From NCBI GenBank assembly GCA_052168355.1, contig JBQLZQ010000069.1, positions 1 through 45,111 of the forward strand: 45,111 nucleotides of DNA. The letters run 5' to 3'. Shown piece after piece: positions 7,555 to 16,436 of the stretch. Position 1 is the stretch's first letter, and each line of letters starts with the position of its first letter. Made by a program: the position numbers and the translations under genes. The stretch comes from JBQLZQ01 sp052168355 (GTDB lineage Bacteria > Pseudomonadota > Alphaproteobacteria > DSM-16000 > Inquilinaceae). The notes beneath the pieces were generated by a model. The model searched no databases. It saw nothing but the letters and a program-made list of their open reading frames with translations, and was not told the origin of the DNA.

Positions 7555-8799
7555 TCACCCGCATGCGAGCCGCATCAGTGCGGCAAGCATGACATTCGCG
7601 CCTTTCTCGATGTCGGCCCAGTCGCTCCACTCCTGCGGCGCGTGGCTGATGCCGTCGCGGCTCGGAACGAAGATCAGGCCGGATGGGCAAACCGACTGCA
7701 TGGTTTGCGCGTCGTGCCCGGCGCCGGATGGCATGTCGAGGCAAGCAATGCCGAGCCTTTCGGCCTCGCCGCGCAGCAGTGCGTGAAGCCCGGCATCCAG
7801 CGCCACCGGCGGCAGCCAGCTCTTTTCCTCGCATGATACCGTCAACTCGTGCACCTCGGCCGCTATGGCGATGCGCGCCTCGGCCGCCGCGCGCAGCCGC
7901 CGCATCACGTCATCGGAAGGGTCGCGGATGACAATTGAGAACTCCGCCGCGCCGGGGATGGTGTGCGCGACGTTCGGCTCCAGATCGACCTTACCGACGG
8001 TGATGCGGCTCTGCGCCGTGCCAACTTCGGCAATCAGCGCCGGAATGTCGGCCGCGAACGCCGCCAGCCCGGCGAAGGCGTCGGCGCGCATGTCCATCGG
8101 CGTCGTGCCGGAATGATTGGCAACGCCCTTGAAGCGGATATGGAGATTGCAGACGCCCGAAACGCCATGGACTACCCCGATGGGGATGCCGCTGCGCTCC
8201 AGCACCGGGCCCTGCTCGATATGCAGCTCCAGGAAGGCGCGGATCGCGCCCGGCCGCCAGGCTGCGCCGGGCGCGGCGAAGGGATCGAGCCCCTGGGCCC
8301 GCATCGCCTCGGTCAGCGCCACGCCATCGCTGTCGGACGCCCGGGCGATCCAATCGCGCGTCACGGCCCCGGCAATTGTCTGCGAGCCGAGCATGCCGCC
8401 GAAGCGACCCTCCTCTTCCGCCGTCGATACCACGACAATGGCGGTTTTCGGCTCGACATCGGCGTCCATCATCGCCCGCACGCACTCGAACGCGACGCAC
8501 ACGCCGAGCGAACCGTCAAAAGCGCCGCCTTCGGGAACCGTGTCGAGATGCGATCCGGCCATGATGCAAGTCCGGTCGGCCGGTCCGAAGCGCCCGAACA
8601 GGTTGTTGACCGCATCGCGCGAGACCCGGAGCCCGGCGGCCGCCATTTGGCCGGCAAACCAGTCGCGCACCGCCATGTCGGCATCGGAGTATCCGACGCG
8701 GTTAAACCCACCCGTCAGCGCATTGAATCCGAACGTGTTCACGCCGTCGAGCGATCTGCGCAGGCGGCCGATGTTGATCACGGGCATCGGTCGAACCAT
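7555..8799 (-). CDS. Zn-dependent hydantoinase/carbamoylase-type amidohydrolase (M20)
   Basis: A 414-residue M20/M28-type amidase of the N-carbamoyl-L-amino-acid hydrolase / allantoate amidohydrolase family. The dinuclear metal ligands are in place: H84 in AGSHLDTVPEGG, D95 in AFDGSLG, E129-E130 in STAEEEGRFG, H193 in LELHIEQGP and a C-terminal His near 386 in GISHAPQEW. The dimerisation lid (VANHSGTTPMDMRADA) is normal. I chose the ATG at 8799; the longer TTG start would run into the inverted repeat. It diverges from the Opp/Dpp-type transporter genes, so it probably cleaves an imported N-carbamoyl or N-acyl amino compound in the cytoplasm. The exact substrate is unknown. Confidence 0.9.
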   Translation of the reverse strand: MVRPMPVINIGRLRRSLDGVNTFGFNALTGGFNRVGYSDADMAVRDWFAGQMAAAGLRVSRDAVNNLFGRFGPADRTCIMAGSHLDTVPEGGAFDGSLGVCVAFECVRAMMDADVEPKTAIVVVSTAEEEGRFGGMLGSQTIAGAVTRDWIARASDSDGVALTEAMRAQGLDPFAAPGAAWRPGAIRAFLELHIEQGPVLERSGIPIGVVHGVSGVCNLHIRFKGVANHSGTTPMDMRADAFAGLAAFAADIPALIAEVGTAQSRITVGKVDLEPNVAHTIPGAAEFSIVIRDPSDDVMRRLRAAAEARIAIAAEVHELTVSCEEKSWLPPVALDAGLHALLRGEAERLGIACLDMPSGAGHDAQTMQSVCPSGLIFVPSRDGISHAPQEWSDWADIEKGANVMLAALMRLACG

Positions 8800-8855
8800 G
8801 GCGTTACTGCCGTCTCCCTGTCGATTTGCGAGGCATCTGGCGCGAGAGTTGCACA

Positions 8856-8895
8856 AAAATTTATCATTATAAATGCTTGCATGATGATAAATTTT
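8856..8895. promoter_or_regulatory. Perfect 12-bp inverted repeat in the divergent promoter
   Basis: AAAATTTATCAT (8856-8867) and ATGATAAATTTT (8884-8895) are exact inverted copies with 16 bases between them, which themselves hold the small dyad ATGCTTGCAT. The site lies 57 bases before the hydrolase start and 41 bases before the binding-protein start, so one regulator could control both. The FadR-type GntR regulator encoded at the end of the transporter operon is the obvious candidate. Confidence 0.6.
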
Positions 8896-8935
8896 CCAGA
8901 TTAATTAGGAGCCGTCCCAACCGATGGAGATCGCC

Positions 8936-10495
8936 ATGAAGAAACTTTTGGCTGCTGCGGTGGCCGCGGCATCGCTCGCCCTAGCATCGCCTTCCCCCGC
9001 CCAGACACCGCCCAATGTGCTTGTGGTCGGTCAGATCGCCGAGCCGAAATCGCTCGATCCCCATGCGGTCACGGCGGTCAACGACTTCCGCATCCTGATG
9101 AACGTCTATGACGGCCTGGTGCGCTATAAGGACGGCACGCTGGAGGTCGAACCGGCGCTCGCCGAAAGCTGGGAAGTCTCCGAAGATGGCACCGTCTATA
9201 CCTTCAACCTGCGCGAGGGCGTGGACTTCCATGACGGCTCGCCGCTGAACGCCGACGCGATCAAGTTCAACTTCGACCGGATGCTCGATGAGGAGCATCC
9301 CTACCACGATACGGGACCATTCCCGCTGTCCTTCTTCTTCTCGTCAGTCGACACCGTCACCGCCGTCGACGACACCACCGTCGAGTTCACGCTGAACGAG
9401 CCCTACGCGCCGTTCCTGTCCAACCTCGCCTACCCGACCGGGCTGATCGTCTCGCCCGCCGCGGTCGAGCAGCACGGCAGCGAATTCGGCCGCAACCCGT
9501 CCGGCACGGGCGCCTACGAATTTGCTGAATGGGAAGCGAATGCGAAGGTGGTCCTGACGGGCCACGCCGATTATTGGGACGGCGCGCCGTCCCTTGAGGC
9601 GGTCATCTACCGCCCGATTACCGACGCCAACACCCGCATCGCCGAGATGCTCTCGGGCGGTCTGGACATCATGGTCGAAGTGCCGCCGGACTCGCTCCAG
9701 CAGTTCCGCACCGGCGACCAGTTCGTCGTCCACGAACAGGCCGGACCGCATGTCTGGTTCCTGATCCTCAACACCAAGGAAGGCCCTTTCGCCGACAAGG
9801 CCATCCGCCAGGCGGCCAACTATGCGGTCAACAAGACCGCGCTCGTCGAAAACATTCTGCAGGGTACGGCGGAAGTCGCCGCCGGCCCGACGCCGCCAGC
9901 TTTCGCCTGGGCCTACAACGAAAGCCTGGAGCCCTATCCCTACGATCCGGAAAAGGCAAGGCAACTGCTCGCGGACGCGGGCTATGACGGCGAGGAATTG
10001 ACCTTCTACGTCACCGAAGGCGGCTCAGGCATGCTCGATCCGATCGCCATGGGCACGGCGATCCAGGCCGATCTGGAAGCCGTCGGCATGGACGTCTCGA
10101 TCGAGACCTATGAGTGGAACACCTTCCTCGGCAAAGTGAATCCTGGCCTTGAGGGCCAAGCCGACATGGCTGAGATGGCGTGGATGACCAACGATCCGGA
10201 CACCCTGCCCTTCCTGGCCCTGCGTACAGAGGCATGGCCGGACAAGGGCGGCTTCAACTCGGGGTACTACTCCAACCCGAGGGTGGACGAACTGCTCGAG
10301 GCGGCACGCCGATCGACCGACCAAGACGAACGCGCGCGGCTCTACAAGGAAATGCAGGAAATCGTGCAGGAAGACGCGCCCTGGGTTTTCGTCGCCAACT
10401 GGAAGCAGAACGCCGTGACGAAAGCGGGCGTCGAAAACTTCAAGCTGCAGCCGTCCTTCTTCCTGATGCTACAGGACGTGGCGAAACCGCAATAG
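8936..10495 (+). CDS. ABC transporter substrate-binding protein, family 5 (Opp/Dpp type)
   Basis: A 519-residue periplasmic binding protein. MKKLLAAAVAAASLALASPS ends in a PAQ cleavage site. Family 5 motifs follow: NVYDGLVRYKDG, LAESWEVSEDGTVYTFNLREGVDFHDGSP, the F(D/N)FDRM region and PSGTGAYEF. This class binds peptides, opines, heme, nickel complexes or modified amino acids. I prefer the ATG at 8936 because GGAG lies 6 bases upstream; an ATG at 8924 would add four residues. It starts the operon with the permease and ATPase genes and faces the M20 hydrolase, which hints at an N-carbamoyl or acyl amino acid or short peptide as ligand. Confidence 0.92.
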   Translation: MKKLLAAAVAAASLALASPSPAQTPPNVLVVGQIAEPKSLDPHAVTAVNDFRILMNVYDGLVRYKDGTLEVEPALAESWEVSEDGTVYTFNLREGVDFHDGSPLNADAIKFNFDRMLDEEHPYHDTGPFPLSFFFSSVDTVTAVDDTTVEFTLNEPYAPFLSNLAYPTGLIVSPAAVEQHGSEFGRNPSGTGAYEFAEWEANAKVVLTGHADYWDGAPSLEAVIYRPITDANTRIAEMLSGGLDIMVEVPPDSLQQFRTGDQFVVHEQAGPHVWFLILNTKEGPFADKAIRQAANYAVNKTALVENILQGTAEVAAGPTPPAFAWAYNESLEPYPYDPEKARQLLADAGYDGEELTFYVTEGGSGMLDPIAMGTAIQADLEAVGMDVSIETYEWNTFLGKVNPGLEGQADMAEMAWMTNDPDTLPFLALRTEAWPDKGGFNSGYYSNPRVDELLEAARRSTDQDERARLYKEMQEIVQEDAPWVFVANWKQNAVTKAGVENFKLQPSFFLMLQDVAKPQ

Positions 10496-10508
10496 CCCCA
10501 CCCTCTCG

Positions 10509-10531
10509 CGCCGGCGGCTTGGCCGCCGGCG
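10509..10531 (+). promoter_or_regulatory. Strong GC hairpin between binding-protein and permease genes
   Basis: A perfect 10-bp stem (CGCCGGCGGC/GCCGCCGGCG) with a TTG loop lies 14 bases after the binding-protein stop. There is no T-run, so it is not a classical terminator. It resembles the structures after dctP and tctC in this window and probably protects the upstream mRNA or dampens downstream expression. Confidence 0.6.
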
Positions 10532-10558
10532 ACCCTCCAACCCCGGGGTGAGTCCACG

Positions 10559-11503
10559 GTGACAGCCTATATCGCAAAACGCCTGCTGGCTGCGATCCCG
10601 GTCCTGTTCGGACTGACAGTCATTGTCTTCCTGATCATGGCCATGATCCCGGGCGATCCGGCGACGGCAATCCTCGGCTCGTATGCGACACCCGAAAACG
10701 TCGAGCGGCTCAACCGCCAGCTCGGTTTGGACAAGCCGCTTTTCCAGCAGTACTTCATCTGGGTCGGCCACCTTCTGCAAGGTGACCTCGGACGCTCCTA
10801 CACGCTGAATCGCCCGATCCTCGACGAGGTGATGGAGCGCTTTTCGGCGACCCTGATCCTTGCCGGCACGTCGCTCGTCCTGTGCTCGGCCTTCGGCCTG
10901 ATCGCCGGCGTCGTCTCGGCGGTGCGGCAGTATTCCTGGGCCGACAAGACAATAACCTTCGTCGTGCTGATCGGCATTTCGGTACCGTCCTTCTGGCTCG
11001 GCCTGCTGCTGATCCTCGTTTTTGCCGTCAATCTCCAGTGGTTCCCGGTAAGCGGCATGGTGGCGATCTATGGCGGCGGCGATCTGCCGGACTTACTGCA
11101 TCACCTGTTTCTGCCGGCAACCACGCTGGCCGTCGTCGCCACCGGCGTCATCGCGCGGCTGACGCGAACCGCCATGCTGGAAGTGTTGCGGCAGGACTAC
11201 ATCCGCACGGCGCGCGCCAAGGGCCTGACGGAAAACCGCGTCATCTACCGCCACGCTTTCAAGGCGGCGATGGTGACGGTGATCCCGGTCATCGGCATCC
11301 AGGCGGGCTTCGTGCTCGGCGGCGCAGTTTATATCGAGACCGTGTTCCAGTGGCCGGGTATCGGCTCGATGCTGGTCAAGGCGATCTCGACGCGCGACCT
11401 GCTGCTCGTCCAGGGCGGCGTGCTGGTGGTCGCGGCGGCCTATGTGCTGTTCAACCTGGCGGCCGATGTCGTCCAGATCGTCGTCGACCCGAGGCTGCGC
11501 TGA
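10559..11503 (+). CDS. ABC transporter permease, DppB type
   Basis: A 314-residue inner-membrane permease with six hydrophobic helices. The N-terminus AYIAKRLLAAIPVLFGLTVIVF and the EAA-type cytoplasmic loop (VLRQDYIRTARAKGLTENRVIYRHAFKAAM) are characteristic of DppB/OppB, and the C-terminus DVVQIVVDPRLR is standard. Translation starts at a GTG at 10559, preceded by GGGGTGAG. The stop overlaps the next start (TGATG), so coupling to the permease-ATPase fusion is likely. It forms half of the transmembrane channel for the family 5 binding protein. Confidence 0.93.
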   Translation: MTAYIAKRLLAAIPVLFGLTVIVFLIMAMIPGDPATAILGSYATPENVERLNRQLGLDKPLFQQYFIWVGHLLQGDLGRSYTLNRPILDEVMERFSATLILAGTSLVLCSAFGLIAGVVSAVRQYSWADKTITFVVLIGISVPSFWLGLLLILVFAVNLQWFPVSGMVAIYGGGDLPDLLHHLFLPATTLAVVATGVIARLTRTAMLEVLRQDYIRTARAKGLTENRVIYRHAFKAAMVTVIPVIGIQAGFVLGGAVYIETVFQWPGIGSMLVKAISTRDLLLVQGGVLVVAAAYVLFNLAADVVQIVVDPRLR

Positions 11504-13455
11504 TGGTCGAAGCGACCGCAACCACACCGGCAGGTCGGGAAAAGCCGCCGGAGCGCAGGGGCGGACGACCCGTCAGCGTCCGCCTGCTTCTGAACAACAC
11601 GCTGGCGACCGCCGGGCTTGTTCTGTTCGCGCTAATCGTGTTTGCCGCTTTGGCAGCGCCGCTGCTGCCGCTGCCCGATCCCGACGCGACGGCGCCGGCG
11701 AACCGCCTTTTGCCGCCGCTTGCCGAAGGCCACCCGCTCGGCACCGACGCGCTCGGCCGCGACATTCTCTCGCGGTTGGTTTGGGGGACCCAGGTGAGCC
11801 TCGCGGTCGGCATCTCGGCGACCCTGATCGCCGCGTTTTTCGGCTCGCTGATCGGCCTCGTTGCCGGCTATGCGGGCGGACGGATCGACACGCTGCTGAT
11901 GCGCGGCATCGACATGGTGATGGCGTTTCCCTATATCCTGCTGGCGCTGGCGATCGTCGCGGTGCTTGGGCCGGGTCTGTTGAACGCGCTCTACGCCATC
12001 GCCGTCGTCAACATTCCATTCTTCGCACGCAACATCCGCGGCATCGCGCTTGGGCTGTCGCGCCGGGAATTCGTCGACGCGGCGCGCCTGTCCGGCAAGT
12101 CGAATGCGCAGATCCTGTTTTTCGAGGTGCTGCCCAACGTGCTGCCGGTGATCATCATCACCATGTCGACGACGATCGGCTGGATGATCCTGGAGACGGC
12201 GGGCCTGTCCTTCCTCGGGCTCGGAGCGCAGCCGCCGCAGGCCGATCTCGGCTCGATGCTGGGCGAGGGCCGAAAGATCCTGTTCACCGCGCCGCATGTC
12301 TCGATCATTCCGGGGGTGATGATCTTCGCGCTCGTGATGAGCATCAACCTGCTCGGCGACGGCGTGCGGGACGTGCTCGACCCGCGCCTCAAGTCGGGTG
12401 CGCTGACTCGCCCGGTGATGCGCACGACCGTGACCCGCGACAAAGCTCCCGGCAACGTCAAACCCGACGCCGATGCGGTTCTCGATGTCCGCGGCCTCAG
12501 GACGGAATTCCATGTCGGCGGCGATGTCTTCAAGGCCGTCGGCGGCGTCGACATGAAGATCCGCCAGGGCGAATGCCTCGGGATCGTCGGCGAATCCGGC
12601 TCCGGAAAGTCGGTCTGCGCCATGTCGATCATGGGGCTCGTGCCGACCCCGCCCGGCCGCATAACCGCCGGCGTAGCGCTGCTGGAGGGCGAGGACCTGT
12701 TCGCCGCTTCCGACGAACGCCTCCGCCAGTTGCGTGGCTCGACAGTGAGTCACGTTTTTCAGGACCCGTTGTCGACCCTGCATCCGCTGTTCACCGTCGG
12801 CGAACAGCTGATCGAGGCGATCCAGGCGCATGCGCCGCTCTTGAGGAGCGAGGCCCGCAAGAAGGCTGCCGACCTTCTGAGGACGGTACGCATCCCTAAT
12901 CCGGTAGAACGTCTGAAATCATATCCGCACGAACTGTCGGGCGGCATGCGCCAGCGCGTCTGTATCGCCATGGCGCTCGCCCATGACGCGCGTGTGATCA
13001 TCGCCGACGAGCCGACGACCGCGCTCGATGTCACCGTGCAGGCGCAGGTGCTGTCGCTGCTCGGCACGCTGCGCGAGGAGCGCGATGCCGGCATCCTGTT
13101 CATCACCCACGATTTCGGGGTCGTCTCGGCAATCTGCGACCGCGTCGCGGTGATGTATGCCGGCCAGTTCGTGGAAACCGGCACGACGGAGGAAATCCTT
13201 ACATCGCCGGCGCATCCCTACACGGCCAAGCTGATCGACTGCGTGCCGGTTCTCGGGGAACCGGACCGCCGCCTCGATGCGATCGGCGGGCGGCCCCCCG
13301 TCGTCAACGATCTGCCGGTCGGCTGCGCTTTCGCCGACCGCTGCCCGCGCGTCGGCGACGATTGCCGCGCCGCGCCGGTCCCGCTCACCGAATTCGGCGA
13401 AGGGCGCACCGTGCGCTGCATTCATCCTCTGCACGCGGAGACGGAACATGGATGA
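11503..13455 (+). CDS. Permease-ATPase fusion (DppC-DppD) of an Opp/Dpp-type ABC transporter
   Basis: A single 650-residue reading frame. Residues 1-300 are a DppC/OppC permease with its N-terminal extension, the GTDALGRDILSRLVWG motif and an EAA loop (REFVDAARLSGKSNAQILFFEVLPN), ending at LDPRLK. A roughly 30-residue linker leads into a DppD-type ATPase: Walker A GESGSGKS near 363-370, signature LSGGMRQR near 478-485, Walker B VIIADEPTTALD near 497, H-loop THD near 533. The C-terminal Opp domain has a Cys cluster (GCAFADRCP, DDC, RCIHP). No stop or frameshift separates the halves. An internal ATG at 12418 would give a 345-residue ATPase but has no clear ribosome site. Such permease/ATP-binding fusions are a known minority form. 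Confidence 0.92.
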   Translation: MVEATATTPAGREKPPERRGGRPVSVRLLLNNTLATAGLVLFALIVFAALAAPLLPLPDPDATAPANRLLPPLAEGHPLGTDALGRDILSRLVWGTQVSLAVGISATLIAAFFGSLIGLVAGYAGGRIDTLLMRGIDMVMAFPYILLALAIVAVLGPGLLNALYAIAVVNIPFFARNIRGIALGLSRREFVDAARLSGKSNAQILFFEVLPNVLPVIIITMSTTIGWMILETAGLSFLGLGAQPPQADLGSMLGEGRKILFTAPHVSIIPGVMIFALVMSINLLGDGVRDVLDPRLKSGALTRPVMRTTVTRDKAPGNVKPDADAVLDVRGLRTEFHVGGDVFKAVGGVDMKIRQGECLGIVGESGSGKSVCAMSIMGLVPTPPGRITAGVALLEGEDLFAASDERLRQLRGSTVSHVFQDPLSTLHPLFTVGEQLIEAIQAHAPLLRSEARKKAADLLRTVRIPNPVERLKSYPHELSGGMRQRVCIAMALAHDARVIIADEPTTALDVTVQAQVLSLLGTLREERDAGILFITHDFGVVSAICDRVAVMYAGQFVETGTTEEILTSPAHPYTAKLIDCVPVLGEPDRRLDAIGGRPPVVNDLPVGCAFADRCPRVGDDCRAAPVPLTEFGEGRTVRCIHPLHAETEHG

Positions 13456-14434
13456 CAGCGGCGTGCTCCTTTCCATCGACGGCGCTGAGCGCGTCTTCGG
13501 CGGCGGCCGGACGGTCTTCGGCGGCAGAAAACCGGCCGTCCACGCAGTGCAGGACGTCACCATTGACGTGCGCAGGGGCGAGACGCTCGGCGTTGTCGGC
13601 GAATCCGGCTGCGGGAAATCGACACTGGCCCGGATGATCGTCGGCCTTGACGCGCCGACCGGCGGACGCATCACCTTTGACGGGCGTGATCTGGCGGCCG
13701 AGGCCGGCAAGGACCTGCAGCGCCTGTCGCGGGACGTCCAGTACGTGTTCCAGGACCCGGTCGCCTCGCTCAATCCGCGAAAGACGATCCGCACCATTCT
13801 CGAGGCGCCGCTTATCCATCTGCTGCGGCTCGGCAAATCGGAGCGCGAGAAGCGGCTTTCGGAGCTGTTGGACGCCGTCAATCTGGCACCGGAATTCCTC
13901 GACCGCTACCCGCACGAATTCTCCGGCGGCCAGGCGCAGCGCATCGGTATTGCCCGGGCGTTCGCCGCGAATCCTAAGCTGATCGTCCTCGACGAGCCGG
14001 TCTCGGCGCTCGACGTCTCGGTGCAGGCACAGGTCCTTAACATTCTCGACGATCTGAAGAACCGGTTCGGTCTCACCTATGTCTTCATCAGCCACGACCT
14101 CTCCGTCGTGGAAAGCGTCAGCGACCGCGTGGCAGTGATGTATTTCGGGCGGATTGTCGAAGTTAGTGCCGGCCACTCCGTGTTTAGGACGCCGCGTCAT
14201 CCCTATACGCATCTGTTGCTGAGATCGGCGCCGGCACCGGGCCGCAGGTCGCTCTTGTCGGAGGACGCCAACACCGAACTGCCCGATCCGTACAATCCGC
14301 CACCTGGCTGCGCCTTCTACGCCCGTTGCCCGCGGCGAACCGATTTATGCAACCGACAGGCGCCGTCGCTTGAGGCGGCACCCGGCCGGGAGGCGCAGTC
14401 AGCAGCCTGTTTCCATCCTCTTGAGGGAGCGTAA
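13448..14434 (+). CDS. ABC transporter ATP-binding protein, DppF type
   Basis: A 328-residue ATPase that would pair with the DppD half of the upstream fusion. Walker A GESGCGKST lies near residue 51, the Q-loop in YVFQDP near 98-103, signature FSGGQAQRI near 158, Walker B LIVLDEPVSALD near 178 and the H-loop ISHD near 214. The C-terminal Opp/Dpp domain carries the usual Cys-rich segment (GCAFYARCPRRTDLC and a later AACFHP). The ATG overlaps the end of the fusion gene by 8 bases. A much longer frame upstream is only the shadow of the fusion gene. Confidence 0.93.
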   Translation: MDDSGVLLSIDGAERVFGGGRTVFGGRKPAVHAVQDVTIDVRRGETLGVVGESGCGKSTLARMIVGLDAPTGGRITFDGRDLAAEAGKDLQRLSRDVQYVFQDPVASLNPRKTIRTILEAPLIHLLRLGKSEREKRLSELLDAVNLAPEFLDRYPHEFSGGQAQRIGIARAFAANPKLIVLDEPVSALDVSVQAQVLNILDDLKNRFGLTYVFISHDLSVVESVSDRVAVMYFGRIVEVSAGHSVFRTPRHPYTHLLLRSAPAPGRRSLLSEDANTELPDPYNPPPGCAFYARCPRRTDLCNRQAPSLEAAPGREAQSAACFHPLEGA

Positions 14435-14439
14435 GGCCG

Positions 14440-15228
14440 ATGGTTGAGGTCGGTGATCTGTCACGGGATCTTCCGGTGGCGGCGCAACTGGTGCGACGGC
14501 GTAAGCGCCCGGACATCATCGCCGATGCGATCCGCGACCAGATCGTCGAGTCCGGCCTTGCGCCAGGCGACCGTGTCCCTGCTGACTGGCTGGACCCGAC
14601 CGCGCTCAAAGTGTCGCGCGGCACACTGCGAGAAGCACTGAAAGTACTGGAATTCCAGGGCCTGATCGCTTCGAAGACGGGTCCCGGCGGCGGCGTGTTT
14701 GTCGCTGCCATCGCGCCGGAAAACGCCATCCGCATCCTCGACAATCTGTTCCTGTTCGAGCCGCCAACGATCGCCGACATCTATGCCATCCGCAAATTGA
14801 TCGAGCCCGAACTCGCGGCGACCGCCGCCGGCGGATCGTTGACGCCGGATGCTTTCGACTCGCTGCAGGCGGCGATCCGGCTCTACGAAGCCGAACCGGC
14901 CTCGGCGGAAGAGGAATACCGCCAGCGCCTTGCCGAACTCGACTTCCATGCCGAACTCGCCCGCAACAGTCCCAATCGGCTGCTCGGCTTTGTCGCTGTC
15001 TTCCTGCTCAGCCTCTTGCGCGACATGACCGTCTGCCGGGAAATCTATCACCTTCCAAACCCGGAACTGCGCGAGACCGGCCTGCACTATCAGGTGCGAC
15101 TTCTGCGCGCGATCAAGGCCGGCGACGCGGAGCGCGCCTACGCGATCATGGCAGGCCACATGGCCGAGGCGGAAAGATACATGCTGGATCGGGCAGCGAT
15201 GCGCGAGCGCCCGCGCGCTGCCCGCTGA
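14440..15228 (+). CDS. GntR-family regulator, FadR/FCD subfamily
   Basis: A 262-residue regulator with a winged helix at about 24-90 (RPDIIADAIRDQIVESGLAP through the VSRGTLREALKVLEFQGLI recognition helix and the GGGVFV wing). An all-helical FCD ligand domain with candidate metal-binding histidines (DFHAEL, LHYQ, AGHMAEAE) follows. It begins 5 bases after the dppF-like stop, with GTAAGG upstream, so it belongs to the transporter operon and probably senses the imported compound. The 12-bp inverted repeat at 8856-8895 is its most likely target. The IS fragment begins right at its stop codon, so its last residues could be altered by that junction. Confidence 0.9.
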   Translation: MVEVGDLSRDLPVAAQLVRRRKRPDIIADAIRDQIVESGLAPGDRVPADWLDPTALKVSRGTLREALKVLEFQGLIASKTGPGGGVFVAAIAPENAIRILDNLFLFEPPTIADIYAIRKLIEPELAATAAGGSLTPDAFDSLQAAIRLYEAEPASAEEEYRQRLAELDFHAELARNSPNRLLGFVAVFLLSLLRDMTVCREIYHLPNPELRETGLHYQVRLLRAIKAGDAERAYAIMAGHMAEAERYMLDRAAMRERPRAAR

Positions 15229-15482
15229 TGGCCAGCAAGGCCTATAATTCCAATGCCTTGCGGGTGCTGACCGGCGGGATGAGCGCCGAGATCGTGACCT
15301 GCAACCCGACCCGGAAACGCCTGATTCCCCATGACTTCGAGGCCTACAAGGTCCGCAACACCGTCGAGCGATGCTTTAACAAGCCCAAGCATTTCAGACG
15401 CATCGCCGCACGCTTCGACCGGCGCGCAAGCCACTTCCTCGGCTTCCTGCACCTCGCCACCGCAATGCCATGGATGAGATGA
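15228..15482 (+). pseudogene. IS5-family transposase C-terminal fragment
   Basis: An 84-residue open stretch equals the last third of an IS5-type DDE transposase: the KAYNSNALR segment, then PTRKRLIPHDFEAYKVRNTVERCFNK (split: catalytic Glu region YxxRNxxERCF) and HFRRIAARFDRRASHFLGFLHLATAMPW. The N-terminal two thirds with the first two Asp residues are absent. No left terminal repeat could be found, since the fragment starts at the GntR stop codon. The conserved ATGAATGTCGACTCGGCCTAG-like tail of such elements follows to about 15500, so the right end was once near there. It is non-functional. Confidence 0.75.
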
Positions 15483-15505
15483 ATGTCGACTCGGCCTAGA
15501 TCGAT

Positions 15506-16436
15506 ATTTTGACAAAAGACGTTAGGGGTGAGCTTTCGGCGTGCTTCGCACGTCGTTCGGGACCCGTTCATCCGATGACCATGCGCGACGGTCGCATTGT
15601 GAAAATTCGGTATGACGGCGATCGTGAAGTGCATCGCAGAGACGCGAACATCCGCCGGACCCCGCGGCATGGCCATGATGTCCATACCCGCCACATCGCA
15701 ACGAAACCATTTGTTTCGGCGTAAGGTATCCTACCGCTCCGCCATCCAGGCCGCGGCTCGTAAAGACGTGGTCGTCCGACATGACGCTCTATCCCGATAG
15801 CGCGTCATCAGAATGAACTCACCCATCATCGTATACCAATGCGCACAAAAAGAGCCTGCGGCGGAGTGCCTGCAACCAGTGCACGCAAACTCCGTCGCGG
15901 CGTTGAGTTCCATCGCTCTATCAACCGACTTCGGCCGGCGTTGTGCGTGGGCGAGATGGCGGAACGGGATCGACGACCGGGGCCCGTGGGATCGCCTCGT
16001 CTCTTCCTCCATATCATCTTCGAATGACGCCCTACCCCGGCGACGAAGCGTCCATGAACCACCGGCAAAAGCCCCGAAAGTCAAAGAGAAGTGCCTCTTC
16101 CCATCGGGTCGTTCAAGCATCGCGTCGTTTCGTCCCATACCGATCGCCGATGCCCGTGATATCGTCTTATCCGCCGGCTGGAATCAGAAGGATGCTCCTC
16201 ATGCTCCAACCGCCACCTCACCTGCACGGTCACCTGGATCCGCCCGGCGGTCCGGCCCGCCATCCGGTTGCTTTGACCCGGACGGCTTCGACGGCTCGGC
16301 AGCCGCATCTTGGACCTGTGCCGATCCGCGATCGTATCATCGCCGACGTCATCGCTCCCAACTGATCCACATCTAGAACCGGCGCGGCGGGTGGTCCTGC
16401 CTCGCCCCTTCCATCATCCATCCCGAGGAGACGGAC
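15506..16436. other. Gene-poor stretch after the IS fragment
   Basis: About 0.9 kb. All six frames hold only short or low-complexity Arg/Ser-rich open stretches with no ribosome site or family resemblance I can recognise, on either strand. No repeat or tRNA-like fold was evident. It probably contains decayed DNA from the insertion and, at its right end, the promoter of the Mo-hydroxylase operon. Confidence 0.5.

Noticed and set aside
11442..12899. Second frame overlapping the permease-ATPase fusion
   Set aside because: Arg-rich translation without motifs; the fusion gene in the other frame carries all ABC motifs.
15731..16138. 135-codon minus-strand frame in the gene-poor stretch
   Set aside because: Arg/Ser-rich, no ribosome site and no resemblance to a known protein; likely chance in GC-rich DNA.
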